In this document: positions 1-7,726 of the stretch, one piece after another
Layout: each line of letters begins with the position of its first letter
Numbering within the stretch: position 1 is the first letter of the stretch
Source: a virus
Length of the DNA stretch: 53,560 nt
Reading direction: 5' to 3' (one strand)
IMG/VR virus record: IMGVR_UViG_3300033182_000038
Span: 1 to 53,560 of that record
The notes under the pieces: generated by a model
The model's database searches: none
Seen by the model: the letters and a program-made list of their open reading frames with translations, nothing else
Told to the model about the DNA's origin: nothing
Program-made: the position numbers and the translations under genes

Positions 1-123
1 GCCAGTGCTTGGACGATGTTCTCCGTTACCTTCCCGCCGTAGATACGAGTCCAGTCCACCTTCACGGTCGGGTCTTGTGCGTACTTGCGGTAGGTTCGTG
101 CGTCCGATATGTACTCGAATCCA
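1..123. repeat. Left copy of 123-bp terminal direct repeat
   Basis: These 123 bases are identical to the last 123 bases of the window. The repeat lies inside the DNA polymerase gene, which reads in frame through the join when one copy is removed. This fits a circular or circularly permuted map, or an assembly overlap. It does not look like a dedicated packaging repeat, because it is coding sequence in the middle of a gene. Confidence 0.95.
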
Positions 124-1646
124 TCCGAGGTTGAACGCAAGGCTGAGTATCGTATGCGCAGAGAGTTGGGCAGTATGATTCCGTCACTATCATATGGAAG
201 CCAGTCGGTGATATTTCCTGCACCACCTGACAACATACCTGTGAGTGCGTGTCCGCATTTGTTCCACAGCGCCACGATCTTATGGTTCTTCTGGCGGTAC
301 AGCCTGACGATACGCTCGGCTTCGTTCTCATCGATGTTGACTGAGATACCGCCCTGTCCAAGCGCAAGCGTGTCGCGGAATTTCTTTGCACCCATGCCAT
401 AACCTAATCCAAGAATACAAGTCTTACCGACGAATCGTTCCACCTTGTCTGCCTTCGTGATGGTGCGTCCATATACATCAGTGGCAAACTCTGAGTACAC
501 ATCCCGCCCCTCTCGGAACGCTTGTACTAGATCAGCCTGCCCTGCTACATATGCAACCATGCGAGCCTCGATCTGCGACGAGTCACAAGCTACCAACATC
601 TGTCCTGCTGGGGCAGTTAGAGCCTTACGAATAGCACCGTTGCGTGGTAGGTTTTGCAGGTTCATCTTGTCGCCACCCGAGAATCTACCTGTGTGTGCGC
701 CGTAGTAGTTCAGCATGATGGGCAGTCGTCCACGAGCCGCAACCTTTATTAAGTTCTCGGTTCGTGTTTCCTCAATGGTTGATTTGGTTCCGAGCCGAGC
801 GGCAACTAGGTTCTGCACCCGAGGGTCGTCATGCTCCAACAAGTTTGTGAATACCTTGTCGGTTTTGGCAAACGCCCACGAGGTCTTACCTGTCTTGGGA
901 CTGATCTTGGTTGGGGGTTCGACACCTAAAGAGGTGAGCAACTTAGAGAACATGGCGTTACTCATCAGGACTTTCTTGATCTGCTCCTGCGTGAGTCCGT
1001 CACCTAGTCCTAAGTTCTCCAACAAGTTTGCCTTGTTCTCTTTGACCGCAGTCAAGTGGTCGCCAAGCACTTGCGTATCGAGTTCGATAGTCGGCTCGGT
1101 GTACATGCGTAGGGTCTGATCGATGATGAGTAGTTCAGAGATTGGGAATCCCTTACTCAGCTTTTGGAACAGGGTGTAAGTGAGGTCGACATCGTTGACA
1201 CAGTACGACGCATACCTGTCAAGTTCTTCTGGTGTGAAGTCCTTGCGTCGCTTACCCAGTGCGTTGATAACTTCGTCACCCTTCTTACCAATACCATAGT
1301 GATCGGCGAGTGCCTTCAAGCTACCACCTACCGTGGCATTGTGAGCAGGGCGAGCCATTGAGAGGGTGTCTAACCACAGCTTAGGCTTGATGCCGTAGTG
1401 CCATGACAGGATAGCCCCATCGAACGCGGTGTTGTGGCAAAGGATTGCCTTGTCTGAGTAGTCGAGTGACTTGAGGAACTGCCCTACATTGTCGCCTGAG
1501 TACCAGTCGGTAGGGTGATTGTTGACCTTGATACCTACACCGATAACCTCGAAGTCGGGGCTACGAATGTAGGCTTCCGTGGTCATCTTAGATAGGGAGA
1601 AGTCCCTGTCGTAGTAGGTTTCAAAGTCGATGGTGACTATATCCAT
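1..1646 (-). CDS. Family A DNA polymerase with 3'-5' exonuclease, N-terminal part (continues at 53437)
   Basis: Replicative Pol I/T7-type DNA polymerase that copies the phage genome and proofreads. The start at 1646 reads MDIVTIDFET, and D7/E9 are the exonuclease DxE motif. Palm motif A is CDSSQIEAR (catalytic D355), and the O-helix reads KTCILGLGYG from K408 with Y416. The residue matching E. coli Phe762 is Leu412. The gene runs off the left edge and resumes at the right end with VHDE motif C, giving 620 residues in total, somewhat shorter than T7 polymerase. No N-terminal 5'-3' exonuclease domain is present. It lies downstream of the HTH-DUF3310 gene in the minus-strand block. Identification is firm from the three polymerase motifs. 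Confidence 0.96.
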   Translation of the reverse strand, partial: MDIVTIDFETYYDRDFSLSKMTTEAYIRSPDFEVIGVGIKVNNHPTDWYSGDNVGQFLKSLDYSDKAILCHNTAFDGAILSWHYGIKPKLWLDTLSMARPAHNATVGGSLKALADHYGIGKKGDEVINALGKRRKDFTPEELDRYASYCVNDVDLTYTLFQKLSKGFPISELLIIDQTLRMYTEPTIELDTQVLGDHLTAVKENKANLLENLGLGDGLTQEQIKKVLMSNAMFSKLLTSLGVEPPTKISPKTGKTSWAFAKTDKVFTNLLEHDDPRVQNLVAARLGTKSTIEETRTENLIKVAARGRLPIMLNYYGAHTGRFSGGDKMNLQNLPRNGAIRKALTAPAGQMLVACDSSQIEARMVAYVAGQADLVQAFREGRDVYSEFATDVYGRTITKADKVERFVGKTCILGLGYGMGAKKFRDTLALGQGGISVNIDENEAERIVRLYRQKNHKIVALWNKCGHALTGMLSGGAGNITDWLPYDSDGIILPNSLRIRYSALRSTSDGFEYISDARTYRKYAQDPTVKVDWTRIYGGKVTENIVQAL

Positions 1647-1690
1647 ATGAACTCCTGCACCCAGTCGGGTGACTATTAAGTGTGGTCGAG

Positions 1691-2092
1691 TTAGAAACCG
1701 AAGCGCATCTCGGCTAGCTTCTCACGGTAGTGTTGTGCTTTAGCACCATCGTCACTGCCTTGCTTCCGTCCTGCTCGCATTGAGTACTTGATGATGTTGC
1801 CTTTCAAGAACCCTCGAAACTCCTCGGGTGTGAGGACTGCTTGCATAACATCCCACGGTTGAACCGGCATGTCCTTGTAATGAGAACCACCAACTTGTTT
1901 GTCGTTGGCTGACTGCTCGATCTGGATCTGGTTGTCCGTCGGATGTAACGCGACAGGCTCAACTGTTGACAGCACCTTGTGTGCATATGAATAGGAACAG
2001 CCTGCTCGCTTAGCGATCTGACCATAGTTGAGTCGTGGGTTGCTTGCAACAACTTCCAGTACTGCTTGTGCTTTCTTAGCTTTCTGCTTCAT
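1691..2092 (-). CDS. HTH domain fused to DUF3310-like domain
   Basis: 133 residues. The N-terminal 45 residues (around NYGQIAKRAGCSYSYAHKVL) look like a helix-turn-helix DNA-binding domain. Residues 65-130 (GGSHYKDMPVQPWDVM, then GNIIKYSMRAGRK) match the pattern of DUF3310, a small domain common in phages and often annotated as a nucleotide-kinase-like protein of unproved function. AAGGAG precedes the start, which overlaps the end of the HslV-like gene by 17 bases, so the two are probably co-translated. The fusion with an HTH suggests a DNA-binding or regulatory role, but that is inference. Confidence 0.8.
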   Translation of the reverse strand: MKQKAKKAQAVLEVVASNPRLNYGQIAKRAGCSYSYAHKVLSTVEPVALHPTDNQIQIEQSANDKQVGGSHYKDMPVQPWDVMQAVLTPEEFRGFLKGNIIKYSMRAGRKQGSDDGAKAQHYREKLAEMRFGF

Positions 2093-2537
2093 TGTTAATC
2101 TCCTTACCGTCGATAGCGAATACCTCTACACCTAAACCACAGTGTGCAGAGAACTTGTTTGCGGCTTCCACCGCTTGTACTGCATCGGCTCCCATAGCCA
2201 GTGCGCCGTAGGCAAACTCTCTGCCTGTGCCGAACGCACATGATCGGAACCCATGCGGTATTGGGGTAGGGCTACCCTCGAATCGGAATAGCCCATGCTT
2301 GTTGACTACGATTAGTTGTGATGTGGCATCAACCCTCGGAAAAAGATTGGGTGACGCACCGTTCTGATACCAGTCGCGCAAATCTAAAATATGTTTTAGC
2401 TTGCCGACACCTGACAGTATGTTCATGTACTTATCGACAATCGCATACCACGCTTTGGGTGACTCCCATTTGACGACACCATCACTAGCCTGTCGGTCAG
2501 TCGCTAGCTTGTTACCGTCCCATACGATTACGGTCAT
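2076..2537 (-). CDS. HslV-like / proteasome-type Ntn hydrolase
   Basis: 153 residues. The start at 2537 gives MTVIVWDGNKLATDRQ, placing a Thr directly after Met, as in HslV and proteasome beta subunits where that Thr becomes the catalytic nucleophile. Later segments such as YGALAMGADAVQAVEAA and the end VEVFAIDG fit the family's alternating strand/helix fold. A longer open frame exists upstream, but GGAGAA sits just before 2537 and the upstream codons belong to a separate zinc-ribbon gene. No HslU unfoldase is encoded nearby; the only AAA+ protein is the MoxR-type one 4 kb upstream. Whether it forms an active protease is unknown. Confidence 0.72.
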   Translation of the reverse strand: MTVIVWDGNKLATDRQASDGVVKWESPKAWYAIVDKYMNILSGVGKLKHILDLRDWYQNGASPNLFPRVDATSQLIVVNKHGLFRFEGSPTPIPHGFRSCAFGTGREFAYGALAMGADAVQAVEAANKFSAHCGLGVEVFAIDGKEINNEAES

Positions 2538-2644
2538 CTGATTTTCTCCATTGCTTTCACACAGGTTGGACAAGTGAGTTGCCGACGCACCCATAGGAAA
2601 CGCCGACAACACCACTTACATTTACGCCACCGTCGCTTGCTCAT
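2534..2644 (-). CDS. Zinc-ribbon mini-protein (36 aa)
   Basis: A 36-residue frame beginning MSKRRWRKCKWCC and continuing to LTCPTCVKAMEKIR. The two CxxC pairs, twelve residues apart, form a plausible zinc ribbon, and the rest is strongly basic. Its stop overlaps the start of the HslV-like gene by four bases (ATGA), and its start lies inside the end of the upstream gene, as in the tightly packed genes around it. No strong ribosome binding site precedes it, so it may depend on translational coupling. A nucleic-acid-binding role is inference from charge and Cys pattern. Confidence 0.6.
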   Translation of the reverse strand: MSKRRWRKCKWCCRRFLWVRRQLTCPTCVKAMEKIR

Positions 2645-3497
2645 CTGTTTCAAAGACACCAAGACGACGACGCAGGGTAGTACTCAGGTCGTTGCATACC
2701 TTGTCTACTGACACAAGGACTTCCTGTGCAGTAGGTTTCTTAGGTTGATACCATGAGTAGGGGCAGGACTGAACGAAACCCTTGAGTAATTCTTGCGGGT
2801 ACTCATCGTTCTCAATACTTGTTTGCAGGAGATTGACCCAGTTGTCGTGATGCCAGTCTGGTTTAGACCACTCGGAAGTTTTGCTCTGACGCTCTGCCCA
2901 TACCTGATCGATGACACCATCTAGTGCGTGGACTTTGGCACGGACTCTCATACCGCGCTTGAACTTGCGTAGCATTGCTCGCCACTCACGACGCTTCTCT
3001 GGAATCTCAGCAGGGTTGCCTGTCCATGTACCGTTCAGGCACTCGCCAGTTGTCAGGTCGAACTTGATACCCTGCTCATACTCGAACGCTACTTGTCGGA
3101 AGGTGTCATTCATAATGCGCCACCCATCGTAGCGGGACGCACCATTCTCCATCGCTTTAGTACGCGCCATCTCTAGTTGTTTGGTGTGGGCAATGCGGTA
3201 GACACCAGTGCGCAGTCGCTCAGTATGTATAGGAACAAGTCTATACAAGGCTTGCGTCAGGGTGTTTGACTGTCGGAGGTAATCGTTCTTCGGTAACACA
3301 AACTCAAGTATGTTGTCAGGTGTTACTCGGAACAGGGGTTGACTGCCATAGCCAGTAATGTGGACAACAATATCGTCGTTGTCCTTGTACATCCTAGCCC
3401 ACCGCTGACGCAGGGGCTTACCCTTCTCAGGGTTGCGAGCAGTACGCATCATACTGTTGAACTCGTTGTAGCTACGATAGTCTGCTTCGTCGTACAT
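2622..3497 (-). CDS. Hypothetical early protein, 291 aa
   Basis: A well-formed gene with AAGGAG seven bases before its ATG, nine bases downstream of the preceding gene. The product is hydrophilic with many Arg, Lys and Trp residues (for example KFKRGMRVRAKVHAL), no signal peptide and no membrane segment. I recognise no family. Its position in the early operon, between a 225-residue unknown and the HslV-like gene, suggests a cytoplasmic role in host takeover or replication, but nothing specific can be assigned. Confidence 0.85.
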   Translation of the reverse strand: MYDEADYRSYNEFNSMMRTARNPEKGKPLRQRWARMYKDNDDIVVHITGYGSQPLFRVTPDNILEFVLPKNDYLRQSNTLTQALYRLVPIHTERLRTGVYRIAHTKQLEMARTKAMENGASRYDGWRIMNDTFRQVAFEYEQGIKFDLTTGECLNGTWTGNPAEIPEKRREWRAMLRKFKRGMRVRAKVHALDGVIDQVWAERQSKTSEWSKPDWHHDNWVNLLQTSIENDEYPQELLKGFVQSCPYSWYQPKKPTAQEVLVSVDKVCNDLSTTLRRRLGVFETDEQATVA

Positions 3498-3506
3498 GGT
3501 CGCTCC

Positions 3507-4184
3507 TTACTTAGTGATTTTGCTGAGGGTTACTGCGGCGGTCATGCTATTCAGGTCAACATCCAAGTCATCGACGCTACGCTTGGTACGCTCGACGATC
3601 TTGAGGTGTCTGTCTTTAGCCTCTTGTGGAATCAAATCCCATAGTGGTTGCCACGCTTTGAGTGCAGGGGCTAGGGTTGCGTAGGACTCTATGACTTTCT
3701 TGACACCGTCCACGAACGCATCGCGTCGTGCTTGTACTACGAAGATGCGATTGGTGTAAGCCTTGAACTCCTCCTTGAGCCAGTCCCAACGATCATCGTT
3801 GAAGTCCAGTCGCATTGAACGCCATGAGAACTTAGTGCCAGTCGGTGCGTCGTCGTACTTGTAAGGCCACGGTCTAGGGGTAGTGAAGTGGAGTTGTACA
3901 TCCACGCCACGGTAGGTATCTACCTTAGTAGTGGCGGTCTGCCACACATCACCGTTGCAGTTATAGAAACCTTCGAGGTTGAATTCCTCGCGTTTGTCCA
4001 TTGCCCATGCAGGTAGGTTGTTGAACTTAGCTACATCATCTGCTGAGAACAACTTGTCGTAGATGCGATCACCCCATGTCGGGTCATAGCTAGCTTTAGC
4101 CTGCTTGATCTGGTCGACGAACACCTGCTCTGCGTTACGGATAATGTCTGCTTTCAACTGTTCACTGAATCGTACTGTTGCCAT
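3507..4184 (-). CDS. Hypothetical protein, 225 aa (possible nucleotide-modification-associated protein)
   Basis: The start MATVRFSEQLKADIIRNAEQ and the general build recall the phage Nmad5 group (putative nucleotide modification associated), but this is from memory of a short N-terminal pattern and is weak. The protein is soluble and Trp-rich in the centre (RPWPYKYDD, FNDDRWDWLKEEFKAYT) and has no membrane segments. It lies just downstream of the metallopeptidase-like/VWA gene in the same orientation. If the Nmad link is wrong, the function is unknown. Confidence 0.8.
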   Translation of the reverse strand: MATVRFSEQLKADIIRNAEQVFVDQIKQAKASYDPTWGDRIYDKLFSADDVAKFNNLPAWAMDKREEFNLEGFYNCNGDVWQTATTKVDTYRGVDVQLHFTTPRPWPYKYDDAPTGTKFSWRSMRLDFNDDRWDWLKEEFKAYTNRIFVVQARRDAFVDGVKKVIESYATLAPALKAWQPLWDLIPQEAKDRHLKIVERTKRSVDDLDVDLNSMTAAVTLSKITK

Positions 4185-4206
4185 CTGGAAACTCCTATAA
4201 ATTTAT

Positions 4207-5319
4207 TTACATCTTCACGACTTCACCAAACGGTGCGTCGTCTGCGTAGGTTGATACCCACAGAACTGGGTAGTCAGGTGCATTGCCAAAGTCATGGCAC
4301 ACCAAGTCGGTTAGAAACACACAAGCGGTAGGCTCGATGTCATGCTCGTAGAGGTACTGGAACACAGGACTAAACGCAGTTCCTCCTCCGCCATGAGGAC
4401 GAATATCGAGAGCATCATCAGTACCATAGGATTCATAGTGCGATACCTCCGAGTCGAAGTAGACAACATGGATTCGAGTAGGCTTACTGTCCTCCTGAAC
4501 GGTGCGTATCTCAGCGGCGAACTGGTTGATCTCCTCTTGACCGATGGAGCCTGAACAGTCCACGGCAAAGACAACCTCGCCGAGCGTTTCACCTGTGACA
4601 CTAGGCAGATACAGTCCTTGTGAAATGAAGCGGCGGTTAGGTCGAGCAAAGCTACGCTCGTCAGTGCGAGCCTTCTCTACGAAGTTGCGTAGTACCTGAC
4701 GCCAGTCGACTTTAGGTTGCAGTACCTCATCGACTAAGCGTTGCAGTCCAGAACTCATCTTGCCCATCATCTTGGCGGCTTGCGCCGCTTGAGCAACACG
4801 CACTTTCCAGTCTGCTTCCTGCTCGGATATTTCAGCAGGGCTACCCTCTGCGTCTAAGCACTCGTCGAACGGCTGACCATCACCGCCATAGCCGCCACCT
4901 TCACCCTGATCGGGCAGGTTGTTATAGATACCATCGGTAGTGCCGTTGCCTGCTTGGTATATGTCGTCGCTCAGTAGCCCGCCCTCTGGCATCTTGCCGA
5001 TGCCTTCATCTGACAACAACTTGTTGATTACATAGTCGCCTGCCATGTTCCAACGGTATCCGTCACGGTTAGCACGGCGGAAGTTATGCTCCAACATGGG
5101 GTGCATACACTCGTGGGCTACTAGGAACTTCAACTGCTCGTCGTTCTGTTTGTCCACGAACTCAGGGTTGAACAGTACTTCCTTGCCATTGGTTGCGGCA
5201 GTAGGTACTGCATCGGTCAGCTTGAACGGCATGTTCAAAGCGATGTTGCCAATGAACGGATGCTCTAGTACTAGAGCGGTCTTGGCTTTAGCTAGTCGTT
5301 GGTCAGTGGTAAGAGCCAT
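4207..5319 (-). CDS. Metallopeptidase-like (DUF2201-type) protein with VWA domain
   Basis: 370 residues from the ATG at 5319, chosen because GAGGAGA precedes it; an upstream in-frame ATG at 5352 has no such site. The N-terminal half carries a zincin-like AHECMH (H69, E70, H73), followed by a charged linker. The C-terminal half is a VWA domain with the metal-ion-dependent adhesion motif DCSGS (D254, S256, S258), a GGGGTAF segment and a FLTD segment. This two-part build matches phage and bacterial DUF2201/VWA-like proteins that work with a MoxR-type AAA+ ATPase, and that ATPase is encoded 1 kb upstream in the same operon. Phage N4 gp24/gp25 form a comparable AAA+/VWA pair. The substrate is unknown. 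Confidence 0.88.
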   Translation of the reverse strand: MALTTDQRLAKAKTALVLEHPFIGNIALNMPFKLTDAVPTAATNGKEVLFNPEFVDKQNDEQLKFLVAHECMHPMLEHNFRRANRDGYRWNMAGDYVINKLLSDEGIGKMPEGGLLSDDIYQAGNGTTDGIYNNLPDQGEGGGYGGDGQPFDECLDAEGSPAEISEQEADWKVRVAQAAQAAKMMGKMSSGLQRLVDEVLQPKVDWRQVLRNFVEKARTDERSFARPNRRFISQGLYLPSVTGETLGEVVFAVDCSGSIGQEEINQFAAEIRTVQEDSKPTRIHVVYFDSEVSHYESYGTDDALDIRPHGGGGTAFSPVFQYLYEHDIEPTACVFLTDLVCHDFGNAPDYPVLWVSTYADDAPFGEVVKM

Positions 5320-5515
5320 TGATCTTCTCCTCGTTAGTTGATTCATCAACATCTTTCTGGATGGCGGCTATCGTTATCAGACAGTCGCCGACTGCCATGT
5401 GGGACATAAGCAACTCGATCAGCAGGCTACGATCTAACTCCCATAACCTGTCCATCATCACATCCCACGCCGTGGGAAACTGCTTCTTCAGTTTCGTTAT
5501 ATCTTCGAGAGTCAT
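5303..5515 (-). CDS. Small hypothetical protein, 70 aa
   Basis: Begins MTLEDITKLKKQFP and shares one base with the stop of the DUF3150-like gene (TAATG). Its end overlaps the metallopeptidase-like/VWA start by 17 bases. Such double overlap suggests coupled translation within the MoxR/VWA operon. It is mostly helical with an acidic C-terminus. I recognise no domain; it could be a small subunit or adaptor of that system, which is inference from position only. Confidence 0.75.
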   Translation of the reverse strand: MTLEDITKLKKQFPTAWDVMMDRLWELDRSLLIELLMSHMAVGDCLITIAAIQKDVDESTNEEKINGSYH

Positions 5516-6366
5516 TACGCACCTCCCATGAACACTGCCATCTTGTCCATGATTGCCTTAGCTTCAGCGGCTTTATCACGGCGCAAGTCTGGGTTGTTAC
5601 GCAGGGCATCGGGATGGTTGTTGGCTAGTGACTGCTCAACTTCCTGACGCATAGCCTCTAGGTCAGGGTCATCAGCGAAGTTGAGTCGAGGTAGTAGCGC
5701 ACAGATTTCTCGTGTGTTCTCAACCATCGTGTCACGGAAGATTGCTTTAGGGTCAGCTAGCTTCTCAGCCATGTGCTTCACCTTGTCATATAGTCGTTGC
5801 CATACATCCTGCATAGCCTTCTGCTGCGCCTCAGCTACACGACGCTCGACATCGGACTGAATCCTAGTCAACTCATCGTCAGCAATCTGCACTCGGAAGT
5901 CGTTGCTAGGTACAGGGAACACCGCCATGTCCATGCGGAACTTGTTGGCAATCTCAGTAGCCGATGGGTAGTCACTCTCGTTGTACAGGTTGCCGAGGAT
6001 ACGCTGAGCGTCGTACTTCAACTGCTCATAGTTACTCAAGAACTGGTCAACAAGATGTTGCCATTCACCCTTCTCCTTGCGGAACTCAGTCATGAAGTTG
6101 AGGTAGTTAGCAGAGGGCAACATCATCGTGCCTTCAATACCCCACGGCAGGGTGTTGGCGTAGTACTTCTGACGGATTAGCGTAGCCTTCTGGTGTACAT
6201 GGGCTAGGTAATCGTTCATCGGAAGCAGGGACTTGTTGTACCTACCTGCCGCCATAGTAGTAGCGTTAGCTACTGCCACCTGCTCAGTAGCTTTGCGATC
6301 ATACTTACGCGCAGTCCACTGGCTGATTGATAACTGCACTAGCAGTGCTCGATCTGAAAGTTTCAT
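5515..6366 (-). CDS. DUF3150-like helical protein
   Basis: 283 residues, beginning MKLSDRALLVQLSISQWTAR, which resembles the N-terminus of DUF3150 proteins as I remember them. Those proteins are commonly encoded between a MoxR-type ATPase and a VWA protein, and that is the arrangement here. The sequence is predominantly helical, with a charged coiled-coil-like stretch at about 165-215 (VERRVAEAQQKAMQDVWQRL). It starts 11 bases after the ATPase gene, and its stop shares a base with the next start. Likely a third component of the AAA+/VWA complex; biochemical role unknown. Confidence 0.75.
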   Translation of the reverse strand: MKLSDRALLVQLSISQWTARKYDRKATEQVAVANATTMAAGRYNKSLLPMNDYLAHVHQKATLIRQKYYANTLPWGIEGTMMLPSANYLNFMTEFRKEKGEWQHLVDQFLSNYEQLKYDAQRILGNLYNESDYPSATEIANKFRMDMAVFPVPSNDFRVQIADDELTRIQSDVERRVAEAQQKAMQDVWQRLYDKVKHMAEKLADPKAIFRDTMVENTREICALLPRLNFADDPDLEAMRQEVEQSLANNHPDALRNNPDLRRDKAAEAKAIMDKMAVFMGGA

Positions 6367-6377
6367 AGTCGTTCTCC

Positions 6378-7373
6378 TTAGAACAAGATGTCTTGATGCT
6401 CAACTGCCCAGTTCGTAAACGCTTGCGTTGAAGCCAACTCAGGTTTCTTGCGAGCCGCATACGATACGGACAGAACACTAAACTCTGGCGGCATGCGCTT
6501 GGCATAAGTACAAACACGCTCAAAGTTATTCTCAGTTGCTCGCTCTGCAATCGCACCGGACAGTGCATACAAAGTGGCAGGGTCAGTAGGAACCTCAGCA
6601 GTAGTCGGGTTGAGGATGATGTTGTCTGGGTTAGGTAGCTTGCGGTAAATCTGTATAAAGCCACGGAACTCAGCCGCCGCACCCTCACCTACTGCACCCT
6701 TGAAGCACTCGAACTCTGTTTCAACAGGGACAGTACCAAGCACAGCACTCACACCTTCGTCCCATGAACGAGGGCTAGGGTTAGAGTCACGCTGAGGGTC
6801 GAAGTCATGCAGTAGTGCAGGACGGAAGCGGATAAACGACACCACCTCTGGCTTAACACCGTTGTCGATAGCCCATGCACACCAGTCGTCGAGGTGTGTT
6901 TCTAACTCGATCACAGTTTCACGGTTACGCAAGTGACTAAGCACTCGGTTAGCACCGGCACGGTCAGACTGTCTGTTACCAGTACTGATGACCTGCCACC
7001 CCTTCTTGAGCGGAGTACCGTGGAGGTTACGAGCCTGTTGAATGTTAGCCAGTACCTTCTGCAAGTCGTTGTTCGCTTGGTTGCGGTCGTCGAATAGCAG
7101 GATACCCTCGTCAGGAATATCAGTACGATCTTCAGCAGGGAACCAGTCGGGCAGTTTGTACTCAAGCATCTTAGCCCCCTCGGATGGGTACAAGATACCG
7201 AAGTCCTCTACCAACATGGTCGGCATGTGCTTCTCGATGAAGCCTACACCCAACTCCTTAGCGACTTGCTGAACGATGGAAGTCTTACCACCACCTGGAC
7301 TACCCTCGATAGAAACAGGGCGCTTGATAGGAAACAGTGCTTTAAGGGTTTGTTTAACGAGTTCTGCTCTCAT
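6378..7373 (-). CDS. MoxR-type AAA+ ATPase
   Basis: 331 residues. The Walker A motif GSPGGGKT is at 24-31. The Walker B region is GILLFDD near 90-96, with Asp where Glu is usual. A sensor-1-like STGNR follows near 132-136. The order of motifs and the absence of other domains fit MoxR-type AAA+ proteins, which remodel or load partners carrying VWA domains. Its start overlaps the upstream 63-residue gene by four bases, and the DUF3150-like and metallopeptidase-like/VWA genes follow. Host activity being modified is unknown. Confidence 0.88.
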   Translation of the reverse strand: MRAELVKQTLKALFPIKRPVSIEGSPGGGKTSIVQQVAKELGVGFIEKHMPTMLVEDFGILYPSEGAKMLEYKLPDWFPAEDRTDIPDEGILLFDDRNQANNDLQKVLANIQQARNLHGTPLKKGWQVISTGNRQSDRAGANRVLSHLRNRETVIELETHLDDWCAWAIDNGVKPEVVSFIRFRPALLHDFDPQRDSNPSPRSWDEGVSAVLGTVPVETEFECFKGAVGEGAAAEFRGFIQIYRKLPNPDNIILNPTTAEVPTDPATLYALSGAIAERATENNFERVCTYAKRMPPEFSVLSVSYAARKKPELASTQAFTNWAVEHQDILF

Positions 7374-7561
7374 TGGTTTTCTCCTTTGTAGAGTTTGTGG
7401 TCAGGGCCATAAGACACGACAGTTCCCTGCCGTTGTTCTCTAGCGATCTTGGCATCGCGTTTCTCCCTGAAGTACAGAGCCTCACCGTTATCACCCTTAA
7501 CGATGGCTCCACCTTTACCGTGCCGAAGCACAAACAGTTTCAAAGCCGTTCTCATATTCAC
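7370..7561 (-). CDS. Small basic hypothetical protein, 63 aa
   Basis: Begins MNMRTALKLFVLRHGKGG and is Lys/Arg-rich, with a short strand-like layout (GEALYFREKRDAKIAREQ). ATGA overlaps link it to the membrane mini-protein upstream and to the MoxR-type ATPase downstream, so it is translated as part of the operon. I recognise no family. Size and charge would allow nucleic acid binding. Confidence 0.72.
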   Translation of the reverse strand: MNMRTALKLFVLRHGKGGAIVKGDNGEALYFREKRDAKIAREQRQGTVVSYGPDHKLYKGENQ

Positions 7562-7725
7562 TCCTTGTTGTCAATAAACAGACATTCATGTTGATGACGC
7601 ACACCATATGCGTCGGTGTAAGACTCACCGCACCCTGCTAACCATTCGAGTATGGCTACCACCATGATGGTGCTGAATGCAGTGACGATAAGGATGCTTA
7701 CTAGCACCTCAATAAGTTTGCGCAT
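7558..7725 (-). CDS. Single-span membrane mini-protein, 55 aa
   Basis: The start at 7725 (MRKLIEVLVSILIV) is preceded by GGGAGG. A longer frame reaching 7770 is not needed and overlaps another small gene. Residues about 5-29 form one hydrophobic span, followed by a polar tail with two Cys (CGESYTD and HQHEC), which may face the periplasm. The end overlaps the next gene by four bases. It is one of two adjacent small membrane proteins in the early operon. Function unknown. Confidence 0.68.
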   Translation of the reverse strand: MRKLIEVLVSILIVTAFSTIMVVAILEWLAGCGESYTDAYGVRHQHECLFIDNKE

Positions 7726-7726
7726 G

